A DNA stretch of 64,000 bases from Chitinophaga pinensis (GTDB taxonomy: Bacteria > Bacteroidota > Bacteroidia > Chitinophagales > Chitinophagaceae). The translations under genes and the position numbers were made by a program. The notes below the pieces were generated by a model. That model was not told the origin of the DNA, did not search any database, and saw nothing but the letters and a program-made list of their open reading frames with translations. The DNA is taken from assembly GCF_007896845.1 (NCBI RefSeq), contig NZ_VOHS01000015.1:62001-126000 (forward strand). Reading direction: 5' to 3'. Below, in pieces: positions 1-7,900 of this stretch. Every line of letters starts with the position of its first letter. Position 1 is the first letter of the stretch.

Positions 1-2
1 CC

Positions 3-593
3 CTCACCCCATACGAGAATATTACTGTGGTGTTTGAAGCTGAAGATGGGGCCCACCTGCTGGAGATAATGGAAGAGCAACAGCCTGATGTTATCCTGAT
101 GGACCTGAAAATGCCTAATATGGACGGCATTGAAGCCACTAAAAAAGTGCGTGAAAAATACGCCAATGTCAAAGTGATCGTACTAACCATGTATGAAGAC
201 GATAACTTCATTGTACACCTCATCGAAAACGGCGCTAACGCCTATCTGCTGAAAAACGCAGAACCTGATGAGATATACGAAGCGATCTGCACGACCTACG
301 AAAAAGGGTTCTATTTCAACGAAAATGTGAACCTGGCCCTGCTCAAAAAAGTCATGCACAAAAACAAACAGCACTTCAAACCCACTTTCAGAAATGAAGT
401 ACAACTCACCGACCGTGAGCTGGAAGTACTGCGCCTTATCTGTAATGAATACACGACACAGGAAATATCCAAAGAAATATTCCTGAGCCCACGTACAGTA
501 GAAGGCCTGCGCCAGAAACTACTGGAAAAAACCGGCGCCAAAAATATAGTCGGCCTGGTCATGCATGCTTTCAGAAACGGAATAATTGAATGA
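3..593 (+). CDS. NarL/FixJ-family response regulator (5' end outside window)
   Basis: DNA-binding two-component response regulator, truncated by the left window edge: the frame is already open at base 3, before the first GTG at 27, so the true start lies outside. The visible receiver domain has the phospho-acceptor Asp in VILMDLKMP (codon 102-104), the conserved Thr in VIVLTMYED and the Lys in YLLKNA. The last 65 residues form a LuxR-type helix-turn-helix (LTDRELEVLRLI ... SPRTVEGLRQKL). By family it would bind DNA when phosphorylated by a partner histidine kinase, which is not visible here. It ends 68 bp before the DUF2911 gene. Family assignment is firm; the regulated genes are unknown. Confidence 0.93.
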   Translation, partial: LTPYENITVVFEAEDGAHLLEIMEEQQPDVILMDLKMPNMDGIEATKKVREKYANVKVIVLTMYEDDNFIVHLIENGANAYLLKNAEPDEIYEAICTTYEKGFYFNENVNLALLKKVMHKNKQHFKPTFRNEVQLTDRELEVLRLICNEYTTQEISKEIFLSPRTVEGLRQKLLEKTGAKNIVGLVMHAFRNGIIE

Positions 594-661
594 TAAGTGG
601 GTTGATGGTCTGACAAAGATACTTGATCTTTGCACCTCACTAAACCACCAAACAAACACAT

Positions 662-1504
662 ATGAAACCTTTATTCCGTTACCTGTCAGCTGGTTGCTCC
701 CTGCTGCTGTGTGCTCAGTTATCTTTCGCTCAGGGCGTTAAAATGCCGGCTCCGAGCCCCGGACAGACTATCCACCAGGATTTCGCATTATCTTTTATTG
801 AAGTAAATTATTCCCGCCCGGCTATCAAAGGCAGGAAAGTAATGGGTGACCTCGTTCCTTTCGATAAGGTATGGAGAACCGGTGCTAACGGCGCTACTGT
901 TATCACTTTCGGCGATGATGTTAAATTCGGTGGTACCGATGTAAAAGCTGGTAAATATGGCCTGCTGACCATTCCGGGTAAATCTGAGTGGACTGTGATC
1001 CTGACAAAGAGCCTCGATGTAACCAGCCCTGCTGCTTACAAACCAGAGAATGACGTGGTACGCGTGAAAGTAAAACCAACTGCACTGCCTTTCGCAGTAG
1101 AAAACTTCATGATCACTTTTGATGATATTCAGTCATCTTCTGCAAACATGCTGCTGATCTGGGAAAATACCATGGTATCCGTTCCACTGACCGCAGAAGT
1201 TGATAGCAAAGTAGTAGCACAGCTGGATGCTGCAATGAAAGGTGATAAAAAACCTTACTTTCAGGCCGCTTCTTACTATTATGAAACTAACCGTGACCTG
1301 AAACAGGCACTGGCATGGGCTGAAGAAGCAGTAAAGGAAAATCCGACCGCTTTCTGGATCGCTACCCTGAAAGCACGTATTCAGGCTAAAGCTGGTGACA
1401 AGAAAGCAGCTAAAGCAACTGCTGAGAAAGCTATCGAACTGGCAAAAGCTGCAAAAAATGATGACTATGTGGTGATCAATCAGAAGATTATCGCTTCTTT
1501 ATAA
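662..1504 (+). CDS. DUF2911 domain protein with C-terminal TPR-like region
   Basis: Exported protein of 280 aa with a clear signal peptide (residues 1-23, ending SFAQ). Residues about 27-170 match the DUF2911 pattern common in Bacteroidota (SRPAIKGRKVMGDLVPF, VWRTGANGAT, AGKYGLLTIPG). The remainder is Ala/Lys-rich and helical, with TPR-like spacing (ALAWAEEAVKENP, KAAKATAEKAIELAK). The function of DUF2911 is not established. The start is fixed by the signal peptide. A 14-bp hairpin follows 22 bp after the stop, so it is probably transcribed alone. Confident as a gene; role unknown. Confidence 0.9.
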   Translation: MKPLFRYLSAGCSLLLCAQLSFAQGVKMPAPSPGQTIHQDFALSFIEVNYSRPAIKGRKVMGDLVPFDKVWRTGANGATVITFGDDVKFGGTDVKAGKYGLLTIPGKSEWTVILTKSLDVTSPAAYKPENDVVRVKVKPTALPFAVENFMITFDDIQSSSANMLLIWENTMVSVPLTAEVDSKVVAQLDAAMKGDKKPYFQAASYYYETNRDLKQALAWAEEAVKENPTAFWIATLKARIQAKAGDKKAAKATAEKAIELAKAAKNDDYVVINQKIIASL

Positions 1505-1526
1505 GTTATTCTTTTTCTATCAGTCG

Positions 1527-1560
1527 AAGCGGGTGTTCACCATATAGTGAACACCCGCTT
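1527..1560 (+). terminator. Hairpin terminator after the DUF2911 gene
   Basis: A perfect 14-bp inverted repeat (arms 1527-1540 and 1547-1560, loop CATATA) lies 22 bp after the stop codon at 1504 and is followed by TGCTTTT. It reads as an intrinsic terminator on the plus strand, though the T-tract is weak. Confidence 0.75.
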
Positions 1561-1641
1561 TGCTTTTACAGCCGCCGATTGCTACAGGCGCAGCTACTTT
1601 GTTACCCGCTGTATCCGCTCAGATAATTCCGTAAAACAAAA

Positions 1642-1671
1642 AAAGGGAAGCAGTCCTGACCGCTCCCCTTT
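1642..1671 (-). terminator. Terminator of the symporter operon
   Basis: On the minus strand a 10-bp stem (AAAGGGGAGC pairing with GCTTCCCTTT, one mismatch) ends in a run of eight Ts. It lies about 20 bp beyond the symporter stop at 1693, the position expected for an intrinsic terminator. Confidence 0.75.
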
Positions 1672-1692
1672 CAAATTTTATTTTGTTTGCTG

Positions 1693-3399
1693 TTATGATC
1701 GTACTTCAACCGTACGCTTCTTCCCCCCTATTAACTGGAACAGCGTAGCAATAATAATCACCAGAAAACATCCGATCGCATTCAACCACAGGAATGACAC
1801 AATATTGAGCAGATAGATCACAATCACCCCTATCTCCGACACAATAGCCGCCCAGAAAGTAGCACTGCCTCCAATCCTCTTACAATAAAATGCCACAAGG
1901 AAAATACCAAGGATCACACCGTAAAACAAAGATCCCAGTATATTCACCGCCTCTATCAGACTCCCCAGCTGACTCGCAAACTGTGCCACCACAATACAGA
2001 AGAGGCCCCAGAATACCGTCCACCAACGGGATACCGATAAATAATGCGCATCCGTCTCCTCTTTCTTAAACATCCTTTGATAAATATCTATCACCGTTGT
2101 AGAAGCCAGCGAGTTCAAGGCAGCTGCAATACTGCCCCATGCCGCAAGGAATATAATCGCAATCAGCAATCCCACCAGCCCTTTCGGCAGATTGTTCACC
2201 ACAAAATGCAGGAAAATATAGTTCGTATCATTCGTATCCGCCGCCGGATCTGCCTTTTTAATCAAAGCGATCGCTTCCTCACGGGTTGCCTGTGAACGGA
2301 CATCTGTCTCTTTCAAAGCAGCCTTCTTTGCTGCAATCGCCCGTTCATCACCGGTTTTAATGGCAGCAGCCATCTCTTTTACCTGCTGTTCCTTCATCGT
2401 CGCAAGCTGCTTGTATTTGTCTTCCACCGCTTTGAAAGCAACCCCCTCTTCCGAGTTGTATACTTTCTTTATCTGCGCCTGATTAAAAAACACAGGCGCC
2501 CGGAAATACAGATAAAACACAAATACCATCGCACCTATCAACAGTATCAGGAATTGCATAGGCACTTTCACCAGACCATTCATCAATAAGCCCAGACGGC
2601 TTTCCGTTACTGAACGGGCCGTCAGGTAACGTCCTACCTGCGACTGGTCTGTACCGAAATAAGATAAGGCCAGAAAGAAGCCCCCGATCAATCCACTCCA
2701 GATATTATACCGGTCCTTCCAATCAAAATCTGTCACAATCACATTCAGTTTGTCCATCTTTCCGGACACCTGTAATGCTTCTTTAAACCCGATATCCTCC
2801 GGTAATAAATGCACCACCATCCAGCCTGCCAGAAACATTGCTGCGAATATGATCACCAGCTGGAAAGTCTGTGTGTAACTTACTGCTCTCGTTCCTCCGG
2901 AAACAGTGTAAATGATGAGCAGTCCGCCCATGATAATATTGGTCAGATAAATATTCCAGCCCAGCAAAGAAGACAGTATAATAGAAGGCGCATAAATACT
3001 AATCCCTGTAGAAAGCGCACGCTGCACCAGAAACAATGCAGACGTAAGCGTACGGGTCTTCAGATCAAAACGCTGTTCAAGATATTCGTAGGCCGTAAAT
3101 ACTTTCAGCTTATGAAAGATGGGTACAAATGTGATACACAACACCACCATAGCCAAAGGCAGACCAAAATAATATTGCACGAAGCGCATCCCGTCAGTAT
3201 ACGCCTGACCGGGCGCAGAAAGGAAGGTCACGGCACTCGCCTGTGTACCGATAATAGATAATAATACAATATACCAGGGCATGGACTGGTTGTCAAGAAA
3301 ATATCCCTGCATGTCGCGTTGTCCGCGACTCTTCCAGATGCCATATAAAACAATTCCAACCAGTGTGACTACCAGTACAATCCAATCTGCTACGCTCAT
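1693..3399 (-). CDS. Sodium:solute symporter (SSS family)
   Basis: Inner-membrane Na+-coupled symporter of 568 aa, as expected for the family. Many hydrophobic segments span the protein. Conserved SSS features include SIIGTQASAVTFLSAPGQAY in the first helices, YTVSGGTRAVSYTQTFQ near residue 165, the FGTDQSQVGRYL motif and AAWGSIAAALNSLASTTV. A charged, Lys/Ala-rich loop of about 90 residues (near 300-390) interrupts the core, which is known in Bacteroidota members. The substrate cannot be read; sugars or sialic-acid-like compounds are usual. Its ATG overlaps the stop of the upstream 38-aa gene by 4 nt (ATGA), so translation is probably coupled. Upstream in the same direction is a secreted PIG-L deacetylase, suggesting uptake of a deacetylated product (inference). 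Confidence 0.93.
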   Translation of the reverse strand: MSVADWIVLVVTLVGIVLYGIWKSRGQRDMQGYFLDNQSMPWYIVLLSIIGTQASAVTFLSAPGQAYTDGMRFVQYYFGLPLAMVVLCITFVPIFHKLKVFTAYEYLEQRFDLKTRTLTSALFLVQRALSTGISIYAPSIILSSLLGWNIYLTNIIMGGLLIIYTVSGGTRAVSYTQTFQLVIIFAAMFLAGWMVVHLLPEDIGFKEALQVSGKMDKLNVIVTDFDWKDRYNIWSGLIGGFFLALSYFGTDQSQVGRYLTARSVTESRLGLLMNGLVKVPMQFLILLIGAMVFVFYLYFRAPVFFNQAQIKKVYNSEEGVAFKAVEDKYKQLATMKEQQVKEMAAAIKTGDERAIAAKKAALKETDVRSQATREEAIALIKKADPAADTNDTNYIFLHFVVNNLPKGLVGLLIAIIFLAAWGSIAAALNSLASTTVIDIYQRMFKKEETDAHYLSVSRWWTVFWGLFCIVVAQFASQLGSLIEAVNILGSLFYGVILGIFLVAFYCKRIGGSATFWAAIVSEIGVIVIYLLNIVSFLWLNAIGCFLVIIIATLFQLIGGKKRTVEVRS

Positions 3400-3512
3400 G
3401 AAAATACTTTAGTAAAAAAATAAAAACCTCCAATCAGCAGCGCCAGCCATATAATGACCAGTGCATACCAGAGGGGCCAGGAAGGCAGTAATGGTGGGCG
3501 ATCCTCTTTCAT
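3396..3512 (-). CDS. 38-aa small membrane protein coupled to the symporter
   Basis: Very short ORF of 38 residues: a Pro-rich start (MKEDRPPLLPSWPLWYALV) runs into one strongly hydrophobic helix (residues about 14-33) and a short basic tail. Its TGA overlaps the ATG of the symporter in an ATGA arrangement, strong evidence that it is translated. SSS and related transporters in many bacteria are preceded by tiny one- or two-helix partner proteins; a subunit or assembly factor role here is inference. No clear Shine-Dalgarno is visible, which is normal for Bacteroidota. No named family is recognised. Confidence 0.7.
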   Translation of the reverse strand: MKEDRPPLLPSWPLWYALVIIWLALLIGGFYFFTKVFS

Positions 3513-3538
3513 AACAGGTTGTTTTGATGTAAAATGAT

Positions 3539-3658
3539 AAAAATTAAGAATCAGGAATGGATAACAATTGTCGTCAGTATGAGTGATGACATTAACATAC
3601 CTGATATCAGCAATACAGCCTCAAAGGTCTGTCACGACCAGTCTGATTCTTAATTTTT
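3539..3658. repeat. 16-bp inverted repeat with 88-nt spacer inside the PIG-L/symporter operon
   Basis: Arms 3539-3554 and 3643-3658 are perfect 16-bp reverse complements (AAAAATTAAGAATCAG). The spacer contains a smaller hairpin at 3571-3591 (7-bp stem with one G-T pair) and a CTGATATCAG palindrome at 3601-3610. It sits between the two small genes of the operon, so it could form a structure in the transcript or be a small inserted element. Confidence 0.55.
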
Positions 3659-3670
3659 AATACTTAATGC

Positions 3671-3835
3671 TTAATTTCTTTTCTTTAGCATATTTCCGCT
3701 GAGCAGTCCTAACCCGAGACCAATCAGGAGTCCGATATGTACTCTCTTGATCTCAAATCCGATGACCAGTCCGATCACAATACATAGTATTGCCGTAATA
3801 GTGAGCCTTGATCCGTTTTCCCGTTTTTTGCTCAT
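3671..3835 (-). CDS. 54-aa small two-helix membrane protein
   Basis: ORF of 54 residues beginning MSKKRENGSR, with two hydrophobic, Gly-rich segments (about 12-27 and 34-48, the latter ending GLGLGLLSGN) separated by FEIKRVH, and a basic C-terminus (KKRN). It starts 8 bp after the PIG-L stop codon on the same strand, so it is very probably co-transcribed. The pattern suggests a helical hairpin in the inner membrane. No family is recognised. It may work with the nearby symporter, but that is inference from position. Confidence 0.65.
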   Translation of the reverse strand: MSKKRENGSRLTITAILCIVIGLVIGFEIKRVHIGLLIGLGLGLLSGNMLKKRN

Positions 3836-3843
3836 TGGTCAGT

Positions 3844-6321
3844 TTATTTCTTCTTTGAAATAAGATTTACAAATAAACGATATGCACCGGGCACGCCAGC
3901 TGGCAATTCACGGAAGAAGGCAAGCGAAGTATATACATATCTGCCTTTGCCATAATCCGCTACGAGTGTAGAACCCTGCAGGTCTTCCTCTCCTTTATCA
4001 TGCATTGCGAAAAGCTTCTGGTAAGAAGCATCTGCCATCTGTGTAAAGTAAAGACCTCGCTCCTGTATCCATCCGTCAAAATCATGGTCAGTTATCTTAT
4101 TAGGATAGTGCATGATTTCGTTCTGTGGTTGCAGGATGCTGACAGCAGCTGTTTCATCGGTTACACGGTCACGCGTAAGCGTAAACGGATACGGACCAAT
4201 ATCTGTGGTCACCAGTGGAGAACTGACATTATACTGTACCAGATAGGTACCGCCATTTTTGACATATTCCATCAGGCGTGACTGCCAGTACTTGATACGT
4301 GGATTAATATTATATACTCTTACACCAGCAATGATCGCATCATATTGCTGCAGATCACCGTTCATGATTTCTTTTTCATCCAGTATGGTCACTTCATAAC
4401 CCACCTGTCTGAGAGAAGCAGCAACCATATCACCGGCACCGGAGATATATCCCAGTTTACGGCCATTGCGCTGCAGGTCAACTGTTACCAGTCTTGCAGT
4501 TGCTTCAGGGAAAATATTGATGTCCGGAATGTGATCGTATGCGATAGTGCGGATGCTCTGTGTATAGACTTTTCCTTCACTACGGATTTCTACGCGCAAA
4601 GTATCTGTACGGTTAATACCGGCTACTTTCTGCGGCGCAATATGGAAGGTCACGGCTGTTTCATCTCCTTTGGAAGACAGTTCATAAGATTGCTCAGCTT
4701 CCTGACTGGTAAAGCCGGCAGGCAGTTGCAGTCTTACTGTTCCTTTATTAGGAAGGCCCATTGCACGCAGTTTTACCTGTACCGGCTGAGATTGGGTCTG
4801 GGTGAAGATGAATACGCTGTTATTCAGTGTAGCCACGACAGGTGGAGCAACCACCAGCGGCTCATATAATTCTCCTTTTACAGGATCCGTAAATTTGTAT
4901 TGTACAGGTCTGGTAACCGTCAGCTGTTCTCCATTGATACGCAGCTTAATAACAGCTTCCAGTGCCGGTTTATTCTCCGGATAACCCACCATCATCGGAT
5001 CTTTAATTGTATAGATCCCGATCGGGTGTGCATCCTTCAACCAGTAAGGCTGAGACTCCGCCAGTCCGGCAGGCAGGGTCATAGATTCATTAATGGTACG
5101 CAGACGGTTAAACTCCAGCGGCAGTTTATTGAACAGGGTATCCTTTCCACCGAAAGAGATCTGATCAACCGTAACATTTGCATTACTATTGCACAGCAGC
5201 TGTACGCTACCCTGCATCGGCTGTCCCGGCACAACTACCTGCGCATTGCTATAAGCTTCCATCCAGAGACCAGCGCAAGCCAGCAACAGGTCTTCTGTCT
5301 CTTTCAGCTTCTGGTTACGCCAGTACCCTTCCGGCAGTGCCTGTATCGCTTTACGGATTTCCAGCAGAGCTGGTACAGAAGCCGCAGGATCTTCAATATT
5401 GAAGTTTGCCTGTGCCTTATCAACCATCTCCCCTATTGGCTTACCACCAGCGATACGCGTCCATGTGGAATTTACGCCATCCAGCAGGCTATATACTGGT
5501 TTACCACCTTTTATAGGCGAGAAATATTCGTAGGCGCTACCTCTTGTTGCAGCTACACCAAAACCCTGACTCTTGTGCTGTGAACGGCTTTCCGCCGCAA
5601 TCTCACCATAACCACGACCCAGCAGATAATTGTAAGTACCCACGTTCAGTTCGTAGAGCAGTCCGGCGGAATTATCAATCGCACCGCCCCAGTTAAAGGT
5701 ATTCCAGAGAATACGGTGCGCTTTCCATGGCTTCAGCTGTTTCAGCTGCTCCGGATAACGTTTAGGATCTGCGGCAGCTTCGAAGGCTTCTTCAGCCAGC
5801 ATGGCAGAAGCGGTATGATGACCATGGCCGGCACGGCTATCCGGTGGGAAACGACATACGATAACGTCTGGCTGGAATTTACGGATCATCCATACCACAT
5901 CCCCCAGGATCTTGTCTTTATCCCAGATGGTAAATGTCTCTGCCGGGTTCTTGGAGAAACCGAAATCCAGTGCGCGGGTGAAGAACTGTTCTGCACCATC
6001 TATACGACGGGCAGCCAGCAGCTCCTGCGTACGGATCAGGCCAAGTAATTCGCCCTGCTCGTCCCCTACGAGGTTCTGACCACCATCTCCTCTGGTAAGA
6101 GAGAGATAGCCGGTACGGTATAACTTTTCTTTCGCCAGATATCCCAGCAGACGGGTATTCTCATCATCAGGATGAGCGGCGATATATAATACGCTACCAA
6201 GCGTATCCAATTTTTTGAGTTGCAGTTTTATATCTGCCGCATTGACCAACGGAGAGCGTTGAGCCCATGCGGTAGCGGCGACCAGTCCTGAAATCAGTGT
6301 TAAACAGAATCCTTTTACCAT
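3844..6321 (-). CDS. Secreted PIG-L (LmbE-like) deacetylase with large C-terminal extension
   Basis: Exported protein of 825 aa with a signal peptide (1-20, ending TAWA). Residues about 42-300 are a PIG-L/LmbE zinc-dependent N-deacetylase domain: AHPDDEN at 49-55 carries the zinc ligands and the catalytic Asp, and GHGHH at 165-169 supplies a further His. The family hydrolyses N-acetyl groups of amino-sugar conjugates. The roughly 500-residue remainder holds beta-rich stretches and a final alpha/beta segment (from about 610) resembling ThuA/amidotransferase-like folds (QYDAIIAGVRVYN, YVKNGGTYLVQYN); its role is unknown. It heads an apparent operon with two small membrane proteins and a symporter. 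A periplasmic deacetylase feeding a transporter is plausible; the substrate is unknown. Confidence 0.88.
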   Translation of the reverse strand: MVKGFCLTLISGLVAATAWAQRSPLVNAADIKLQLKKLDTLGSVLYIAAHPDDENTRLLGYLAKEKLYRTGYLSLTRGDGGQNLVGDEQGELLGLIRTQELLAARRIDGAEQFFTRALDFGFSKNPAETFTIWDKDKILGDVVWMIRKFQPDVIVCRFPPDSRAGHGHHTASAMLAEEAFEAAADPKRYPEQLKQLKPWKAHRILWNTFNWGGAIDNSAGLLYELNVGTYNYLLGRGYGEIAAESRSQHKSQGFGVAATRGSAYEYFSPIKGGKPVYSLLDGVNSTWTRIAGGKPIGEMVDKAQANFNIEDPAASVPALLEIRKAIQALPEGYWRNQKLKETEDLLLACAGLWMEAYSNAQVVVPGQPMQGSVQLLCNSNANVTVDQISFGGKDTLFNKLPLEFNRLRTINESMTLPAGLAESQPYWLKDAHPIGIYTIKDPMMVGYPENKPALEAVIKLRINGEQLTVTRPVQYKFTDPVKGELYEPLVVAPPVVATLNNSVFIFTQTQSQPVQVKLRAMGLPNKGTVRLQLPAGFTSQEAEQSYELSSKGDETAVTFHIAPQKVAGINRTDTLRVEIRSEGKVYTQSIRTIAYDHIPDINIFPEATARLVTVDLQRNGRKLGYISGAGDMVAASLRQVGYEVTILDEKEIMNGDLQQYDAIIAGVRVYNINPRIKYWQSRLMEYVKNGGTYLVQYNVSSPLVTTDIGPYPFTLTRDRVTDETAAVSILQPQNEIMHYPNKITDHDFDGWIQERGLYFTQMADASYQKLFAMHDKGEEDLQGSTLVADYGKGRYVYTSLAFFRELPAGVPGAYRLFVNLISKKK

Positions 6322-6345
6322 TTCTTTTGCTTATTAAACAGTGGC

Positions 6346-6353
6346 CAAAAATA
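6346..6353 (-). promoter_or_regulatory. Candidate -7 box of the PIG-L operon
   Basis: The minus strand reads TATTTTTG, a full match to the Bacteroidota -7 consensus TAnnTTTG, 25 bp upstream of the PIG-L start. No convincing -33 TTG was seen, so this rests on one element and its position. Confidence 0.35.
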
Positions 6354-6400
6354 GCGATTAAATATAGCCGTAAAAGAAAATGTGATAAAAGGAAAAAAGA

Positions 6401-6730
6401 TCACTTCTTAAACATGAAATAGACGGCGCCAAGGATGAACAGAAAAGAGACAAGATAGTTCCAGCGAAGCGGTTCTTTCAGGATAAAGATGGCGAAAAGG
6501 CTGAACACTGTAAGGGTGATCACTTCCTGAATGGTTTTCAGCTGAAAACCGGAAAAACCTTCCTGTGCGCCAAAACGGTTGGCCGGCACCATGAAGCAAT
6601 ATTCGAAGAAGGCGATTCCCCAGCTGATGAGGATCACTTTCCAAAGCGGAACATTTTCGTATTTTAGATGGCCATACCAGGCAAAAGTCATAAATGTGTT
6701 GGAAATCAGAAGAAGAATAACTGTGCGCAT
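6401..6730 (-). CDS. DUF486 / DMT-type small membrane protein
   Basis: Membrane protein of 109 aa with four predicted helices. The pattern FMTFAWYGHLK, WGIAFFEYCFMVPANR and the helix ending GAVYFMFKK is characteristic of the DUF486 family, which is related to small multidrug-resistance and DMT transporters. The full family length is present. The substrate is unknown. The gap to the upstream side of the PIG-L gene is 79 bp; the two could be co-transcribed but the PIG-L gene has its own candidate -7 box. Gene call is secure. Confidence 0.88.
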   Translation of the reverse strand: MRTVILLLISNTFMTFAWYGHLKYENVPLWKVILISWGIAFFEYCFMVPANRFGAQEGFSGFQLKTIQEVITLTVFSLFAIFILKEPLRWNYLVSFLFILGAVYFMFKK

Positions 6731-6787
6731 GTCGTATTAAAGTCTGAAGAGCGTAAAGATATGATTTGGGGCATTAGGAATTAACTA

Positions 6788-7172
6788 TCAGGTCCCCTTT
6801 TTCTCCGGTATTACGTCATGAACAATCCCTGTATGCTGTAGCGATAATATGGAATAGATCCCTATCAAGTCCACCTTTTCTCCAGCAATACCCCATGTAC
6901 AATCCCTGTATGCTGTAGTGATAATATGGAGCAGATCCCCATCAAGTCCACCTTTTCTCCGGCAATACCTCATGCACAATCCCTGTATGCTGTAGTGATA
7001 TTAGGGAGCATATGCCTATCAAGTCCACCTTTTCTCCGGCAATACCTCATGAACAATCCCTGTATGCTGTAGTGATAATATGGAGCAGATCCCCATCAAG
7101 TCCACCTTTTCTCCGGCAATACCTCATGTACAATCCCTGTATGCTGTAGTGACAAGACGGAGCTATCCCCTG
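6788..7172. repeat. Five tandem copies of a 77-bp repeat
   Basis: Five head-to-tail units of exactly 77 bp start at 6788, 6865, 6942, 7019 and 7096. The core CAATCCCTGTATGCTGTAG recurs at 6823, 6900, 6977, 7054 and 7131. The inner copies are nearly identical, while the first and last have diverged at the array edges. The period is not a multiple of three, so the array is not a coding repeat; on the minus strand each unit carries the same stop codon. There are no variable spacers, so it is not a CRISPR. The last unit coincides with the 3' end of a 98-codon minus-strand ORF. Confidence 0.95.
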
Positions 7173-7392
7173 CATAAGATGATACCAGATGTTTTGTCAC
7201 ACCACTAAATAAGTCAATGAAAATGAGCCCTGACGGAGTAAAGAGGCAATTGATTTCCAATGCCTGAGCGCCGGATACGTCCACCTTTTGCAACAGCTTA
7301 GGTTCATTAGATACCTCATACCGCTTATTTAAAGCAACGATATCTACGTATAGAAACATGAAAACAGGAGAAAAAAATTGGAAATTAATCAC
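7096..7392 (-). CDS. Hypothetical 98-aa protein whose 3' end lies in the 77-bp repeat
   Basis: Unrecognised ORF. A start at Met12 (MFLYVDIVALNK) is also possible. The last 25 codons (HTGIVHEVLPEKRWT and preceding residues) are copy five of the 77-bp array; the stop codon is the first trinucleotide of that unit. No signal peptide, membrane helix or known motif stands out. It may be a genuine small gene, a remnant of a larger one, or chance; the intact frame outside the repeat is only about 70 codons. Confidence 0.3.
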   Translation of the reverse strand: MINFQFFSPVFMFLYVDIVALNKRYEVSNEPKLLQKVDVSGAQALEINCLFTPSGLIFIDLFSGVTKHLVSSYAGDSSVLSLQHTGIVHEVLPEKRWT

Positions 7393-7484
7393 TTAGACAA
7401 TCTACGTGCTATACTTTAAACAGCACACCTGAAGATGTTGGCGGATCTGATGATCTCTGATCCTTTGTGCATAAACTGAGACTT

Positions 7485-7524
7485 TTAGAAAAAAAATAAA
7501 CCGGCCCAGAAGAGCCGGCCGGTT
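7485..7524 (-). terminator. Terminator of the small exported protein gene
   Basis: On the minus strand a GC-rich stem (AACCGGC pairing with GCCGGTT, arms 7518-7524 and 7499-7505) is followed by TTTATTTTTTT. It lies about 60 bp after the stop of the 7586-7900 gene. Confidence 0.7.
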
Positions 7525-7585
7525 GTTACAGGTCTCAACTTTCCTATCATGCTTAGGAGTTGTAAGTTTAAACGCTAAAGCGGTT

Positions 7586-7900
7586 TTAATCCAGCTTTAT
7601 TTCACCCAGGTCTGTTACTTTGCCGTCTTCGACTTTCACGTCTTTCAGGGTGGCGTCTTTATAAGGATCTTTAGCGTCGATAATCACGGTATAGGAGCCT
7701 GCCTTAGCAGACTGTACAGAAAAAGCGCCGTCGGTTACAGGAGCTTTCAACGTATCCATGCCTGAAATAGCCCAGACTTCCGTTGCTCCGTCTACCGGCG
7801 TCACTTTACCACTGATGGTTCCCCCGTCAAAGGAATTGAAGGCCATTGCTCCAATTACCATGGCGACAAGTGCCGATAGGCCAAACTTTGTCGTTTTCAT
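7586..7900 (-). CDS. Small exported protein with a carboxypeptidase-regulatory-like (Ig-type) fold
   Basis: 104-residue protein with a signal peptide (about 1-20, MKTTKFGLSALVAMVIGAMA). The mature part resembles one carboxypeptidase D regulatory-like beta-sandwich: ISGKVTPVDGATEVWAI, then a middle strand pair, AGSYTVIIDAKDPYKDATLKDV and a C-terminal GEIKLD strand. Such stand-alone domains are common in Bacteroidota envelopes; no enzymatic residues are visible. It is transcribed alone, with a terminator downstream and a 383-bp divergent gap to the sigma factor gene upstream. Confidence 0.8.
   Translation of the reverse strand: MKTTKFGLSALVAMVIGAMAFNSFDGGTISGKVTPVDGATEVWAISGMDTLKAPVTDGAFSVQSAKAGSYTVIIDAKDPYKDATLKDVKVEDGKVTDLGEIKLD

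Noticed and set aside
1547..1816. 89-codon plus-strand frame between the DUF2911 gene and the symporter
   Set aside because: Overlaps two terminators and the symporter 3' end, with no recognisable features.
6788..6979. 63-codon minus-strand frame inside the 77-bp repeats
   Set aside because: The repeat length is not a multiple of three, so the frame reads the same unit in different phases; a by-product of the repeat.
6788..7172. CRISPR-like array
   Set aside because: The whole 77-bp period is conserved between copies; there are no variable spacers and no cas genes nearby.
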